Origin: Bacillota bacterium
Lineage (GTDB): Bacteria > Bacillota > UBA994 > UBA5500
Direction of reading: 5' to 3'
Length of the DNA stretch: 63,724 nt
Assembly (NCBI GenBank): GCA_023436245.1
Contig: JAEZJZ010000069.1
Location: 1 to 63,724, forward strand
Numbering within the stretch: the stretch's first letter is position 1; each line of letters starts with the position of its first letter. Under the pieces are notes generated by a model. The model had not been told where the DNA came from. It did no database searches and saw nothing but the letters and a program-made list of their open reading frames with translations. Both the position numbers and the translations under genes were made by a program. This document shows, piece after piece, positions 37,709-45,444 of this stretch.

Positions 37709-37745
37709 AAAGCGATTTAGGGCCACGGCCCTAGTCGCTTTTTTG
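37709..37745 (+). terminator. Riboswitch expression-platform terminator
   Basis: GC-rich stem of about 15 bp (37709-37724 with 37727-37740, containing AGCGA…TAGGGCC and GGCCCTA…TCGCT) followed by TTTTTT. Confidence 0.9.
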
Positions 37746-37796
37746 TTTGCAACTGAAACCTTCCTGGGGGAGAGTGACAACAAGGGAGGACTGATT

Positions 37797-39245
37797 GTGC
37801 GGAAGACTTTGATCGGTGACTTGTTCAGCGGCATCACAGTTGGCATCGTCGCGCTGCCGTTGGCGCTTGCCTTCGGCATCGCCAGTGGAGCAGGGGCGGC
37901 AGCCGGATTGACCACGGCGATCGTCGGCGGCCTGATTGCCGGCGTCTCGGGCAGCAACCGTTTTCAGATCACTGGACCCACCGGAGCCATGACCGTGGTG
38001 CTGGTTGGCGTGGTGGCGGAACACGGGGTGCCGGGCATGCTGATTGCCGGTCTGTTGGCCGGATCGATTCAACTGGGTCTGGGCCTGCTTCGACTCGGTC
38101 GCTACGCCAAACTGATCCCACATGATGTGGTGGCCGGCTTCACCAACGGCATCGCTATCGTCATCTTCCTGGGGCAAATAGCGAACCTGCGCAGTGCACC
38201 GTTGGTGGCGGTGGCCACGATCGCAGCCATCGTTCTCACGACCAGATTTCTGCCTAAGTTTCCAGCATCGCTGGTCGGGTTGCTGACGGGTACGGGGGTA
38301 TTCTGGCTGACTAGGGCGGTTGGCCCTACTGTGGCCGCTATTCCCAGCGCATTACCGACGTTCGCCCTGCCCGCTTTTAATCTGCAGCTACTGCAGCAAC
38401 TGCTCAAACCCGCCATTGAGATCGCTCTGCTCGGAAGCATTGAGACTCTGCTCTCGGCTGCGGTGGCGGACAACATGACCCGCACCACTCACGACCCCGA
38501 CCGGGAGTTGATCGGGCAGGGTCTAGGCAACATCGCTGTCTCGCTGGTCGGTGGGGTGCCCGGCACAGGCGCCATCGCGCGTACAGCCGTGAACATCAAG
38601 AGCGGCGGCCAGAGCAAGCTAGTCAGCGTAGTTCACAGCCTGGTGTTGCTGTCAGTCGTGCTCTTTCTGGGGTCGCTGGCCACTTACGTTCCGCTGGCTG
38701 CCCTGTCCGGCATTCTAGCCGTCACCTGCTACAACATGCTCGACCGCGAAAGCTTGGCTCTGATGCGCCGTGCTCCCCGCAGCTATACACTGGTGCTCCT
38801 GGTGACGACAGCCGCCACTGTCGCCCTGGATCTGACCATCGCCGTAGTGATTGGCGTGCTACTCTCAGTGCTCTTGCATACCTTCGCCCGGGGGCGGCTG
38901 TCGCTGCGCGAATTGGCAGACAAACGCCTGCCGGACAATGTCAGTCTCTTGCGGGTGGAAGGGCCGATCTTCTTCGGTAACATCCAACAGATTGAGGCCT
39001 TGGGCGAGTTGCCTGCCCAGTCCGTGCTGCTTGACCTGCAGCAGCTGCATTCCATCGACGTTTCGGGAACGCTGGCGCTGCAACGCCTGGCTGAGCGGTT
39101 CCGGGCAGAGGGCAAGCATCTGGTCCTGTACGGAACGGCGGCAGAGGCGCAGCAACTCCTGCGCGACCTCTCGGGCGCGGAGTTTGTGCAGGATCACCTG
39201 GCGGACAACCTGGACCTTGCTTTGGGGCGCATCGCAGCGGACTGA
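37797..39245 (+). CDS. SulP-family anion transporter with STAS domain
   Basis: Protein of 482 aa: about 12 hydrophobic segments in the first 370 residues (starting GDLFSGITVGIVALPLALAFGI, typical of SulP) and a C-terminal STAS domain (about 375-475, with SIDVSGTLAL). SulP members carry sulfate, bicarbonate or other anions across the cytoplasmic membrane. The GTG at 37797 has GGGAGGA six to seven bases upstream and lies beyond the riboswitch terminator. Control by c-di-AMP suggests an ion or osmotic role, such as bicarbonate or anion uptake, rather than sulfur nutrition (inference). Confidence 0.9.
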   Translation: MRKTLIGDLFSGITVGIVALPLALAFGIASGAGAAAGLTTAIVGGLIAGVSGSNRFQITGPTGAMTVVLVGVVAEHGVPGMLIAGLLAGSIQLGLGLLRLGRYAKLIPHDVVAGFTNGIAIVIFLGQIANLRSAPLVAVATIAAIVLTTRFLPKFPASLVGLLTGTGVFWLTRAVGPTVAAIPSALPTFALPAFNLQLLQQLLKPAIEIALLGSIETLLSAAVADNMTRTTHDPDRELIGQGLGNIAVSLVGGVPGTGAIARTAVNIKSGGQSKLVSVVHSLVLLSVVLFLGSLATYVPLAALSGILAVTCYNMLDRESLALMRRAPRSYTLVLLVTTAATVALDLTIAVVIGVLLSVLLHTFARGRLSLRELADKRLPDNVSLLRVEGPIFFGNIQQIEALGELPAQSVLLDLQQLHSIDVSGTLALQRLAERFRAEGKHLVLYGTAAEAQQLLRDLSGAEFVQDHLADNLDLALGRIAAD

Positions 39246-39349
39246 CCGATCCCCCGCAGTCCATTTTGTTAAGCAATATCGCCGGCTCGAAAGGGGAATC
39301 GTATGCTTATGGCAAAATAGACTGAGTGAGTAGAAAAGGGGGTTAAGAC

Positions 39350-40084
39350 ATGCGTCCAAATAGTGGTCAGGAATTCATGGAAAAAACGAAGTACAAATAT
39401 CTGGGTGAGTCGGACCAGCAGAAGGAACTGCCGCAGCCACCGTTGACACAGGGGGCAGAAGGCAAGCCAGTGATCGAGTTGCCGCGACCGGAAGCAATTC
39501 AGGTCGGGTCCATCGACTTGACGCAAGCGATCAACCAACGCAAGAGCGTGCGCAAGTACTCCGCCTCCTCGTTGACGATGGAGGAGCTATCCTATCTGCT
39601 TTGGTGTACTCAGGGCGTGAAGCAGGTAACCAGTCGGCCGGCGACACTGCGCACGGTGCCTTCCGCCGGTTCCCGCCACCCCTTCGAGACCTACCTGCTA
39701 GTCAATCGGGTGGATGGGCTTCTGCCGGGCATCTACCGCTTCGTCTCGGTGGAGCACCAGTTGGTCGCAGTGGACTTGACGCCAGGACTGGCGGAGAAGC
39801 TGACTGAGATGGCCTACAAGCAGCCGATGGTCAAGAACAGCGCCGTCACCTTCATCTGGGTGGCTGTCGCCTATCGCTCCATCTGGCGTTACCAGGAGCG
39901 ATCCTATCGCTACATGCACCTGGATGCCGGACACGTCTGTCAGAACCTCTATCTGGCAGCCGAGGCGGTCGACAGCGGCGTCTGCGCCATCGCCGCCTTT
40001 GAGGACGAGGCCATCAACGCCTTGCTGGGATTGGACGGCGTCGAGCAGTTTGTGATTTACCTGGCAACTTTGGGCAAGAAATAG
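39350..40084 (+). CDS. SagB/ThcOx-type nitroreductase-family oxidoreductase
   Basis: Protein of 244 aa with the SagB pattern: NQRKSVRKYS near residue 65, LSYLLWCTQGV, RTVPSAGSRHPFE (FMN-binding) and the C-terminal HVCQNLYLAAEA. FMN-dependent. SagB enzymes oxidise azolines in peptide natural products, but stand-alone copies like this one, with no cyclodehydratase or precursor nearby, are common and of unknown function. ATG 39350 has AAAGGGGG upstream. A terminator follows. Confidence 0.88.
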   Translation: MRPNSGQEFMEKTKYKYLGESDQQKELPQPPLTQGAEGKPVIELPRPEAIQVGSIDLTQAINQRKSVRKYSASSLTMEELSYLLWCTQGVKQVTSRPATLRTVPSAGSRHPFETYLLVNRVDGLLPGIYRFVSVEHQLVAVDLTPGLAEKLTEMAYKQPMVKNSAVTFIWVAVAYRSIWRYQERSYRYMHLDAGHVCQNLYLAAEAVDSGVCAIAAFEDEAINALLGLDGVEQFVIYLATLGKK

Positions 40085-40097
40085 TCAAGCCATTGCG

Positions 40098-40122
40098 GGC
40101 AGCCCTCCGGGCTGCCTGTTTG
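40098..40122 (+). terminator. Terminator after SagB-type gene
   Basis: GGCAGCCC (40098-40105), loop TCC, GGGCTGCC (40109-40116), then TGTTTG. Confidence 0.7.
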
Positions 40123-40240
40123 CTGACGTCGACCCCGTTTATTTCCCGGGAAATCTGCCGCATGGTGGCGCTGGTTGTCGTTTTTTGCGCATACTGTCAC
40201 GGGGGCGAGCCAGTGCCACACGTGAGAGAGGTTGAGTCAG

Positions 40241-41833
40241 TTGATTCGAGTGAATAACCTGAAGGTGAACATAGAGCATCGTCAACAGGTGTTGTTGCCA
40301 CTGTTGCGCAAGCTGCGGGTGACTGAGGATCAGATTCGGGGCTACCGCATCTACAAGGAGTCCATTGACGCTCGCAAGGCAGAGATGGTTTACTTTGTCT
40401 ATACCGTGGACGTGGATTTGGTCAATGAGTCCGCTCTGCTGCGGCAGTTGCAGCACGATCCGGACATCGGCCCCGCCCCCGACCTGAACTATCAGTTCGT
40501 GCAGACTGGCAGTTGCCAAATGTCCACGCGGCCGATCGTGATCGGGACCGGTCCGGCTGGGCTGTTCGCCGGACTCCTCTTGGCCGAGATGGGTTACCAG
40601 CCATTGCTGCTGGAGCGCGGCGGCGACGTGGACGAGCGTTCGGCTGCCGTGGAGCGCTTCTGGCGGGGCGGAGAGCTTGACCCCGACAATAATGTGCAGT
40701 TCGGGGAGGGCGGGGCCGGCACCTTCTCTGATGGCAAGCTGACTACCTTGATCAAGGACAAGCGTGGCAGGAAGGTGCTGGAGGAGTTGATTCAGGCCGG
40801 CGCGCCGCCCGAGATTATCTACAGCCAGAAGCCACACGTTGGCACGGATCGCTTGCGCTCCGTGGTGCGCAACCTGCGTCAGCGCATCATTGCCTTGGGT
40901 GGCGAGGTACGGTGGCACGCACAGGTGACGGACGTGATCATCGCTGAGCAGCGCATTACTGGGCTGGTGATCAACGGTCAGGATGAACTGGCCGCGGAGG
41001 CGGTGGTCCTGGCCATCGGGCACAGTGCGCGTGACACCTTCGCCATGCTGCACTCGCGAGGTGTCAAGCTGGAGCAGAAACCTTTCTCCATCGGGGTGCG
41101 CATCGAGCATCCACAGGAGATGGTCGACCAAGCTCAGTACAAACGGTTTGCTGGCCATCCGAACCTGGGGGCTGCCGACTACAAGTTGGTCTATCATTCG
41201 CCTAGCGGTCGCTCCGCCTACACTTTCTGCATGTGCCCCGGTGGCGAGGTGGTCGCTGCTGCCTCGGAACCCGGCCATCTTTGCACCAACGGCATGAGCA
41301 AGTACGCTCGGGCAGCCCAGAATGCCAACTCTGCTCTCTTGGTTGGCGTTGGCCCGGGAGACTATGGGTCCGATCACCCACTGGCTGGGGTGGAGTTTCA
41401 GCGCCAATGGGAACGGCAGGCCTTTCTGCTGGGAGGTGGGGACTACCGAGCCCCGGCTCAGTTGGTGGGAGACTTCCTGGCTGCCCGCCCGTCCTCAGGT
41501 CTAGGTGATGTGCAGCCGAGCTATCAGCGGAGTGTGCAGTTATCCGACCTGAGCCTCTGTCTGCCCGACTATGTGGTGCAGACGATGCGCCAGGCGCTTC
41601 CGGATTTCGCTCGTCGTCTGAAAGGCTTTGATCGGGCGGACGCTGTCATGACCGGCGTGGAGACGCGCAGTTCGTCCCCGGTGCGCATCCTCAGAGGGGA
41701 AGACTATCTCTGCAATGTTCACGGGCTCTACCCCTGCGGTGAAGGCGCCGGTTACGCCGGGGGCATTGTCTCAGCGGCTGTGGATGGCCTGCGCGTGGGC
41801 GAAGCCATTGCCGCGCGGTATCAGCCAGCATAG
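40241..41833 (+). CDS. FAD-dependent dehydrogenase (COG2509-like)
   Basis: Protein of 530 aa. An N-terminal alpha/beta domain (1-90) precedes a Rossmann motif IGTGPAGLFAGLLLAEMG (about 99-116) and an FAD-binding body with NVQFGEGGAGTFSDGKL, ending in GEGAGYAGGIVSAAVDG. This is the pattern of the widespread but uncharacterised 'FAD-dependent dehydrogenase' family. The start is TTG 40241, set by GAGAGG nine bases upstream. Cytosolic; partner and substrate unknown. Confidence 0.85.
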   Translation: MIRVNNLKVNIEHRQQVLLPLLRKLRVTEDQIRGYRIYKESIDARKAEMVYFVYTVDVDLVNESALLRQLQHDPDIGPAPDLNYQFVQTGSCQMSTRPIVIGTGPAGLFAGLLLAEMGYQPLLLERGGDVDERSAAVERFWRGGELDPDNNVQFGEGGAGTFSDGKLTTLIKDKRGRKVLEELIQAGAPPEIIYSQKPHVGTDRLRSVVRNLRQRIIALGGEVRWHAQVTDVIIAEQRITGLVINGQDELAAEAVVLAIGHSARDTFAMLHSRGVKLEQKPFSIGVRIEHPQEMVDQAQYKRFAGHPNLGAADYKLVYHSPSGRSAYTFCMCPGGEVVAAASEPGHLCTNGMSKYARAAQNANSALLVGVGPGDYGSDHPLAGVEFQRQWERQAFLLGGGDYRAPAQLVGDFLAARPSSGLGDVQPSYQRSVQLSDLSLCLPDYVVQTMRQALPDFARRLKGFDRADAVMTGVETRSSSPVRILRGEDYLCNVHGLYPCGEGAGYAGGIVSAAVDGLRVGEAIAARYQPA

Positions 41834-41900
41834 CGGCGCAAACTGAGCATGCACGGTGAGCGGGACGCTTCCGCAGCCGGTAGAGAATGGGGGGGATTAG

Positions 41901-42887
41901 ATGAAACGAGTATTTTGGCTGAGCCTGCTGATCTCTGTACTGGCGCTCTCGTTGATTGGGTGTCAGGCTGAACAGAAGCCGGACAGCGCTATCCCGGTGC
42001 TCACTGCCCGGTTCAAGTATCGGGGGAACATGATTTGGCTCTATCGTGATGCCAACGACAAGGTGCAGATGCTGCGCGGCAATACGCGCGACATCTCTGC
42101 GGTCACTCGCGGCAACAAAGAGGTGTTCACTGCCGGCAAGGGCGAATGGACCTTGGTGGAGAATATCACCAAGGATCAGTTGGTCTACGTCAAGAACCAG
42201 CTGATTGAGGCCGGGCAGAAGAAGCAGGTGATCAGTCAACCCGATTATGTGCTGTCAGTTGAGTTGGAGACGCTCAAGGCGAGCATACCGCAGATTACCA
42301 ACGACACTGAGCTCGCCGCGCTGCAGGCCGAGTTTGAGTCCGAGCTTCTGGTGGATAAGCCGCCGCTGGTGACCATCACCATGGACAGCGGGGCCAAGAT
42401 TATCCTCGAGCTTGACCCGGAGAACGCCACGAACACGGTGAACAACTTCGTCTATCTGGTTCAGCAGAAGTTCTACGACGGCGTCAGCTTTCACCGCATT
42501 GTCCCTGATTTCATGATTCAGGGCGGGGATCCGCTGGGAACTGGCGGCGGGGGACCGGGGTACAGCATTCCCGGCGAGTTCAGCCAGAACGGGTTCAACA
42601 ACCCGCTCCTGCACACGCGTGGCGTCGTCTCCATGGCGCGCACGGATGCTGGCCCGAACACAGGCGGGTCCCAGTTCTTCATTATGGTGGCCGATGCACC
42701 GCATCTGGATGGGCTGTACGCCGCCTTCGGCAAGGTACTGTCCGGTATGGAGGAAGTGGATCGCATCGTCAATTTGCCGCGAGATGAAGAGACCGATCGT
42801 CCGAATAACCCGCCGGCCATGAAGGAAGTGATGGTGGAGACCTTTGGCGCGACCTACCCACCGCCTTTTGTCATGGCCAGCAAATAG
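41901..42887 (+). CDS. Lipoprotein peptidyl-prolyl isomerase (cyclophilin)
   Basis: Protein of 328 aa. Signal peptide with lipobox LIGC (Cys about 21) places it on the outer face of the membrane. Residues about 30-145 are a family-specific extension; 150-315 are a cyclophilin domain with FHRIVPDFMIQGGDP (active-site Arg), GGSQFFI and AAFGKV. It should catalyse proline isomerisation during folding of exported proteins. The second cyclophilin 30 bp downstream is its closest neighbour in sequence, so the pair look like a duplication, one copy having gained export. Confidence 0.92.
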   Translation: MKRVFWLSLLISVLALSLIGCQAEQKPDSAIPVLTARFKYRGNMIWLYRDANDKVQMLRGNTRDISAVTRGNKEVFTAGKGEWTLVENITKDQLVYVKNQLIEAGQKKQVISQPDYVLSVELETLKASIPQITNDTELAALQAEFESELLVDKPPLVTITMDSGAKIILELDPENATNTVNNFVYLVQQKFYDGVSFHRIVPDFMIQGGDPLGTGGGGPGYSIPGEFSQNGFNNPLLHTRGVVSMARTDAGPNTGGSQFFIMVADAPHLDGLYAAFGKVLSGMEEVDRIVNLPRDEETDRPNNPPAMKEVMVETFGATYPPPFVMASK

Positions 42888-42917
42888 GTATACTAGATTC
42901 TAGGGAGGCGACCAAGA

Positions 42918-43448
42918 ATGGAACAACAGAATCCAGTAGTGACCATTCAGATGGAGAATGGCGACGAAATCAAGATCGAGCTCTATCCCAAGACAGCCCC
43001 GAACACGGTGAACAACTTCATCACTCTAGTGCAGGCAGGTTTCTATAACGGCACCATCTTTCACCGCGTGATCCCTGGTTTCATGATTCAGGGCGGCGAT
43101 CCCGATGGCACCGGCATGGGTGGCCCCGGCTACTCCATCATGGGCGAGTTCTCGGGCAACGGCTTCCCCAACAGCCTGAAACACTCGCGGGGCGTGATCT
43201 CCATGGCCCGTGCGCAACAGCCAAACTCGGCCGGGTCGCAGTTCTTCCTGATGGTGGCTGATGCGCCCCATCTGGATGGACAATATGCGGCCTTCGGCAA
43301 AGTCATCTCCGGCATGGAGGCCTGCGACAAGATCGTGTCAGTGGCCCGTGATCGGGCTGACCGCCCGCGCGAGGAACAGCGCATGCAGACCGTTACCGCC
43401 GATACTTTTGGTATTGACTACCCAGCACCGAACAAACTGAACAGATAG
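42918..43448 (+). CDS. Cytosolic peptidyl-prolyl isomerase (cyclophilin)
   Basis: Protein of 176 aa, a bare cyclophilin domain without signal peptide: FHRVIPGFMIQGGDP (active-site Arg), GSQFFLM and AAFGKVISGM. Expected cytosolic protein-folding role. RBS GGGAGGCG before ATG 42918. Same operon as the lipoprotein copy; ends at a terminator. Confidence 0.92.
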   Translation: MEQQNPVVTIQMENGDEIKIELYPKTAPNTVNNFITLVQAGFYNGTIFHRVIPGFMIQGGDPDGTGMGGPGYSIMGEFSGNGFPNSLKHSRGVISMARAQQPNSAGSQFFLMVADAPHLDGQYAAFGKVISGMEACDKIVSVARDRADRPREEQRMQTVTADTFGIDYPAPNKLNR

Positions 43449-43456
43449 TTCCATCT

Positions 43457-43487
43457 AGGCGTGCCGCGAGCGTGCGGTGCGCCTTTT
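43457..43487 (+). terminator. Terminator after cyclophilin genes
   Basis: AGGCG…GCCGC (from 43457) pairs with GCGGT…CGCCT (to 43484), interrupted by a small internal loop, then TTTT. Confidence 0.7.
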
Positions 43488-43672
43488 ACTTCCCATCAAC
43501 GCTCAGTTGCGCGAGAGAATCACGAACAGAGTTTGACTTGAGGGATGCTTCAAACGTACGTTGCGATTTCGCTTGACCTACGGGCGGTCGGCATAATGCG
43601 TGGCGATCGCTGAATAGGTCAGGAGAGAGATCAGGCGCTGGCCACATCTGTGTAGAATCTGGCAAGAGGGAC

Positions 43673-43701
43673 TTGACACTAATAAGAATAATTACTATAA
43701 T
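43673..43701 (+). promoter_or_regulatory. Strong promoter of the desulfoferrodoxin gene
   Basis: Consensus TTGACA (43673-43678), 17-bp spacer, consensus TATAAT (43696-43701). Confidence 0.85.
43686..43700 (-). promoter_or_regulatory. PerR/Fur-like box over the dfx promoter
   Basis: Read on the reverse strand, TTATAGTAATTATTC matches 11 of 14 fixed positions of the Per box TTATAATnATTATAA. It covers the spacer and -10, where a bound repressor would block transcription. Confidence 0.45.
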
Positions 43702-43770
43702 GTAATCAGATGAGGTGCGGTGCAGCTTGCACACGCCTGAGGAAATGAAGTATGAGGAGGTAACAATCAA

Positions 43771-44151
43771 ATGACTGAGTTGAATCAAGTCTACAAGTGC
43801 AACATCTGTGGCAACATGGTGGAGGTGCTACACACCGGCAAGGGCGAGTTGGTCTGTTGTGGCCAGCCGATGGAGCTGCTGGTGCCGAAGACAGTCGATA
43901 CCGGACGCGAGAAGCACCTTCCGGTGATTGAGCGGGTCGCGGATGGCTACCTGGTCAAGGTAGGCAGTGTCGCCCACCCAATGGAAGAGAAGCACTCCAT
44001 CCAGTGGATCGAGCTGATCGCCGACGGACGGGTCTATCGTCAGGCGCTGCAGCCGGGTCAGGCGCCTGAAGCCAAGTTCTGCGTCCAAGCCGAGCAGGTC
44101 ATCGCCAGGGAGTACTGCAACCTGCACGGGATTTGGCAGTCGGAAGCCTAA
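43771..44151 (+). CDS. dfx: Desulfoferrodoxin (superoxide reductase)
   Basis: Protein of 126 aa, two-iron type. The N-terminal desulforedoxin domain has Cys10, Cys13, Cys29 and Cys30 for the FeS4 centre. The catalytic domain has EKH (Glu47, Lys48, His49), His69, His75, Cys116 and His119 as ligands of the Fe(His)4Cys site. It reduces superoxide to hydrogen peroxide without making oxygen, the usual defence in anaerobes. RBS GAGGAGGT before ATG 43771. Strong promoter with a PerR-like box upstream; monocistronic. Confidence 0.97.
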   Translation: MTELNQVYKCNICGNMVEVLHTGKGELVCCGQPMELLVPKTVDTGREKHLPVIERVADGYLVKVGSVAHPMEEKHSIQWIELIADGRVYRQALQPGQAPEAKFCVQAEQVIAREYCNLHGIWQSEA

Positions 44152-44165
44152 TCTCAGAGTCAAGA

Positions 44166-44212
44166 CCAAGGGCCAACCAAGCGGATTCGCTTGGTTGGCC
44201 CTTGGTGTCTTT
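44166..44212 (+). terminator. Terminator after desulfoferrodoxin
   Basis: Perfect 18-bp stem (44166-44183 with 44188-44205), loop GATT, then TGTCTTTC. Confidence 0.85.
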
Positions 44213-44263
44213 CTGGGAGTACCGCAAGTGGGTCGCGGCCCGCTGAGGTGCCACAGAAGAAGC

Positions 44264-44297
44264 GAGGACTGGCTTGGCGGCCAGTCCTCTTACTTTG
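44264..44297. terminator. Second hairpin, terminator for the PLP-enzyme gene
   Basis: Perfect 10-bp stem (44264-44273 with 44280-44289). It lies just after the reverse-strand stop at 44303 and may act for both directions. Confidence 0.6.
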
Positions 44298-44302
44298 TTT
44301 CG

Positions 44303-45286
44303 TTATTCACAGGGCTGCAGCAGCGCTGCCTGCCCGAATAGGGCCGGTGTGCCCCCGGTATGCCAGAAACAGACGGCTTCATCTCGAGGGATCACTCCTC
44401 GTTCGATCAAGTCCATCATGCCCCAGAGCACCTTCGCCGTGTAGGTGTTCTCCAGCAGGATGCCTTCCCGGCTGGCCATCTGTCGCAGCCAGAACAGTGA
44501 CTCTGGGCAGGGCTGGGCGTAGCCGGGGCCGAGGTATTGATCGTGAATGGTCATCACAGCCTCCAGAGGCAATGCCGGCTGCGGCAGCAGTCTGCCGATA
44601 GCCTGGAAATTGGCAGCAAGTAGCGAGTGCAGCCTGGCGGCTTCATACTCGACACTGATCACGTGCACATGCCAAGGATGGCCAAGCAGCGCCGTTCCAT
44701 AAAGAAAACCGGAGGCTGTGCCGCCCATTGCCCCTACCAGAGCCACGTGCCTAATCTCGTAGCCAGTGCGCAGGGACTGCTCACGTAATTCGTGGGCGGC
44801 GTTGACATATCCCAGGGCGCCGAGGGCAACCGGACCGATCAGGTACGGCCTGCGCCCCGCAGCCCGCAGATCCTTGATCAGGGCCTGAGCTCGCCTCGCC
44901 CGTTCCTCTTCACTCACCGCTCCGATGAAGATGGAATGAGCGCCAAACAGGCCGTCCAGCAGCATGTTCCCCTGCCACACAGATGGCCGCTCGGTGTTGT
45001 GCAGCAGTTGGCATTCCAGCCCCAGCTTGGCGGCCGCGGCCGCCGTCAGCCGGCATTGGTTTGATTCCGGCAGGCCGCAGGCGACCAGCAAATCACAACC
45101 ATTGGCTAAAGCATCACCCAACCAGAACTCCAGGTGACGCAGCTTGTTGCCGCCCAAGCCGAGCGACATCAGATCGTCTCGTTTGATATAGAGCTGTGAA
45201 TGGTCGACCAATTGACATAAACGAGGTAAATGCTCCAATGCGGTCGGTAAATCGATCAGTTTCACTCTGGGGAACCCTGCAAGCAT
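44303..45286 (-). CDS. PLP-dependent D-cysteine desulfhydrase/ACC deaminase-family enzyme
   Basis: Protein of 327 aa of the fold-type II PLP family. GLGGNKLRHLEF (about 42-53) carries the PLP Lys; VACGLPESNQCR and GAMGGTASG (phosphate-binding loop) are also present. Members release ammonia and pyruvate from D-cysteine or open the ring of 1-aminocyclopropane-1-carboxylate; the two activities cannot be separated by eye. ATG 45286 has AAGGAGTG upstream, excluding the much longer open frame. The amino acid permease gene lies 158 bp upstream on the same strand and may share a transcript. Confidence 0.85.
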   Translation of the reverse strand: MLAGFPRVKLIDLPTALEHLPRLCQLVDHSQLYIKRDDLMSLGLGGNKLRHLEFWLGDALANGCDLLVACGLPESNQCRLTAAAAAKLGLECQLLHNTERPSVWQGNMLLDGLFGAHSIFIGAVSEEERARRAQALIKDLRAAGRRPYLIGPVALGALGYVNAAHELREQSLRTGYEIRHVALVGAMGGTASGFLYGTALLGHPWHVHVISVEYEAARLHSLLAANFQAIGRLLPQPALPLEAVMTIHDQYLGPGYAQPCPESLFWLRQMASREGILLENTYTAKVLWGMMDLIERGVIPRDEAVCFWHTGGTPALFGQAALLQPCE

Positions 45287-45444
45287 CGGGTCACACTCCT
45301 TGCCATTTCGCTTGCTGCAGACTTGGCTATTGGCGTGGCGGATTCCTCCCTTTAATGCGAGCGCGCAAGAAGCAACCCCCAAGCAGGCGGTAGGGGGCGC
45401 ATGCATGAGCCCCGCTTCTTGAATCCGATTGCTACTCCCCAGCC

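Larger units (their letters stand above)
37488..37796 (+). other. 309-bp leader region of the SulP gene
   Basis: Contains the c-di-AMP riboswitch and its terminator, then a 50-nt unstructured stretch with the GGGAGGA ribosome binding site. No gene. Confidence 0.85.
43449..43770. other. Intergenic region cyclophilin / desulfoferrodoxin
   Basis: 322 bp: terminator at its left end, desulfoferrodoxin promoter at 43673-43701 with a PerR-like box. The middle (about 43490-43670) shows only a distant GACCTA/TAGGTC pairing and no gene. Confidence 0.7.

Noticed and set aside
39350..40084. SagB-type gene as part of an azole-modified peptide cluster
   Set aside because: No cyclodehydratase, precursor peptide or dedicated transporter nearby; it looks stand-alone.
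43486..43788. Reverse 100-codon frame across the desulfoferrodoxin promoter
   Set aside because: It covers a consensus promoter and regulatory box, has no ribosome binding site, and its composition is not protein-like.
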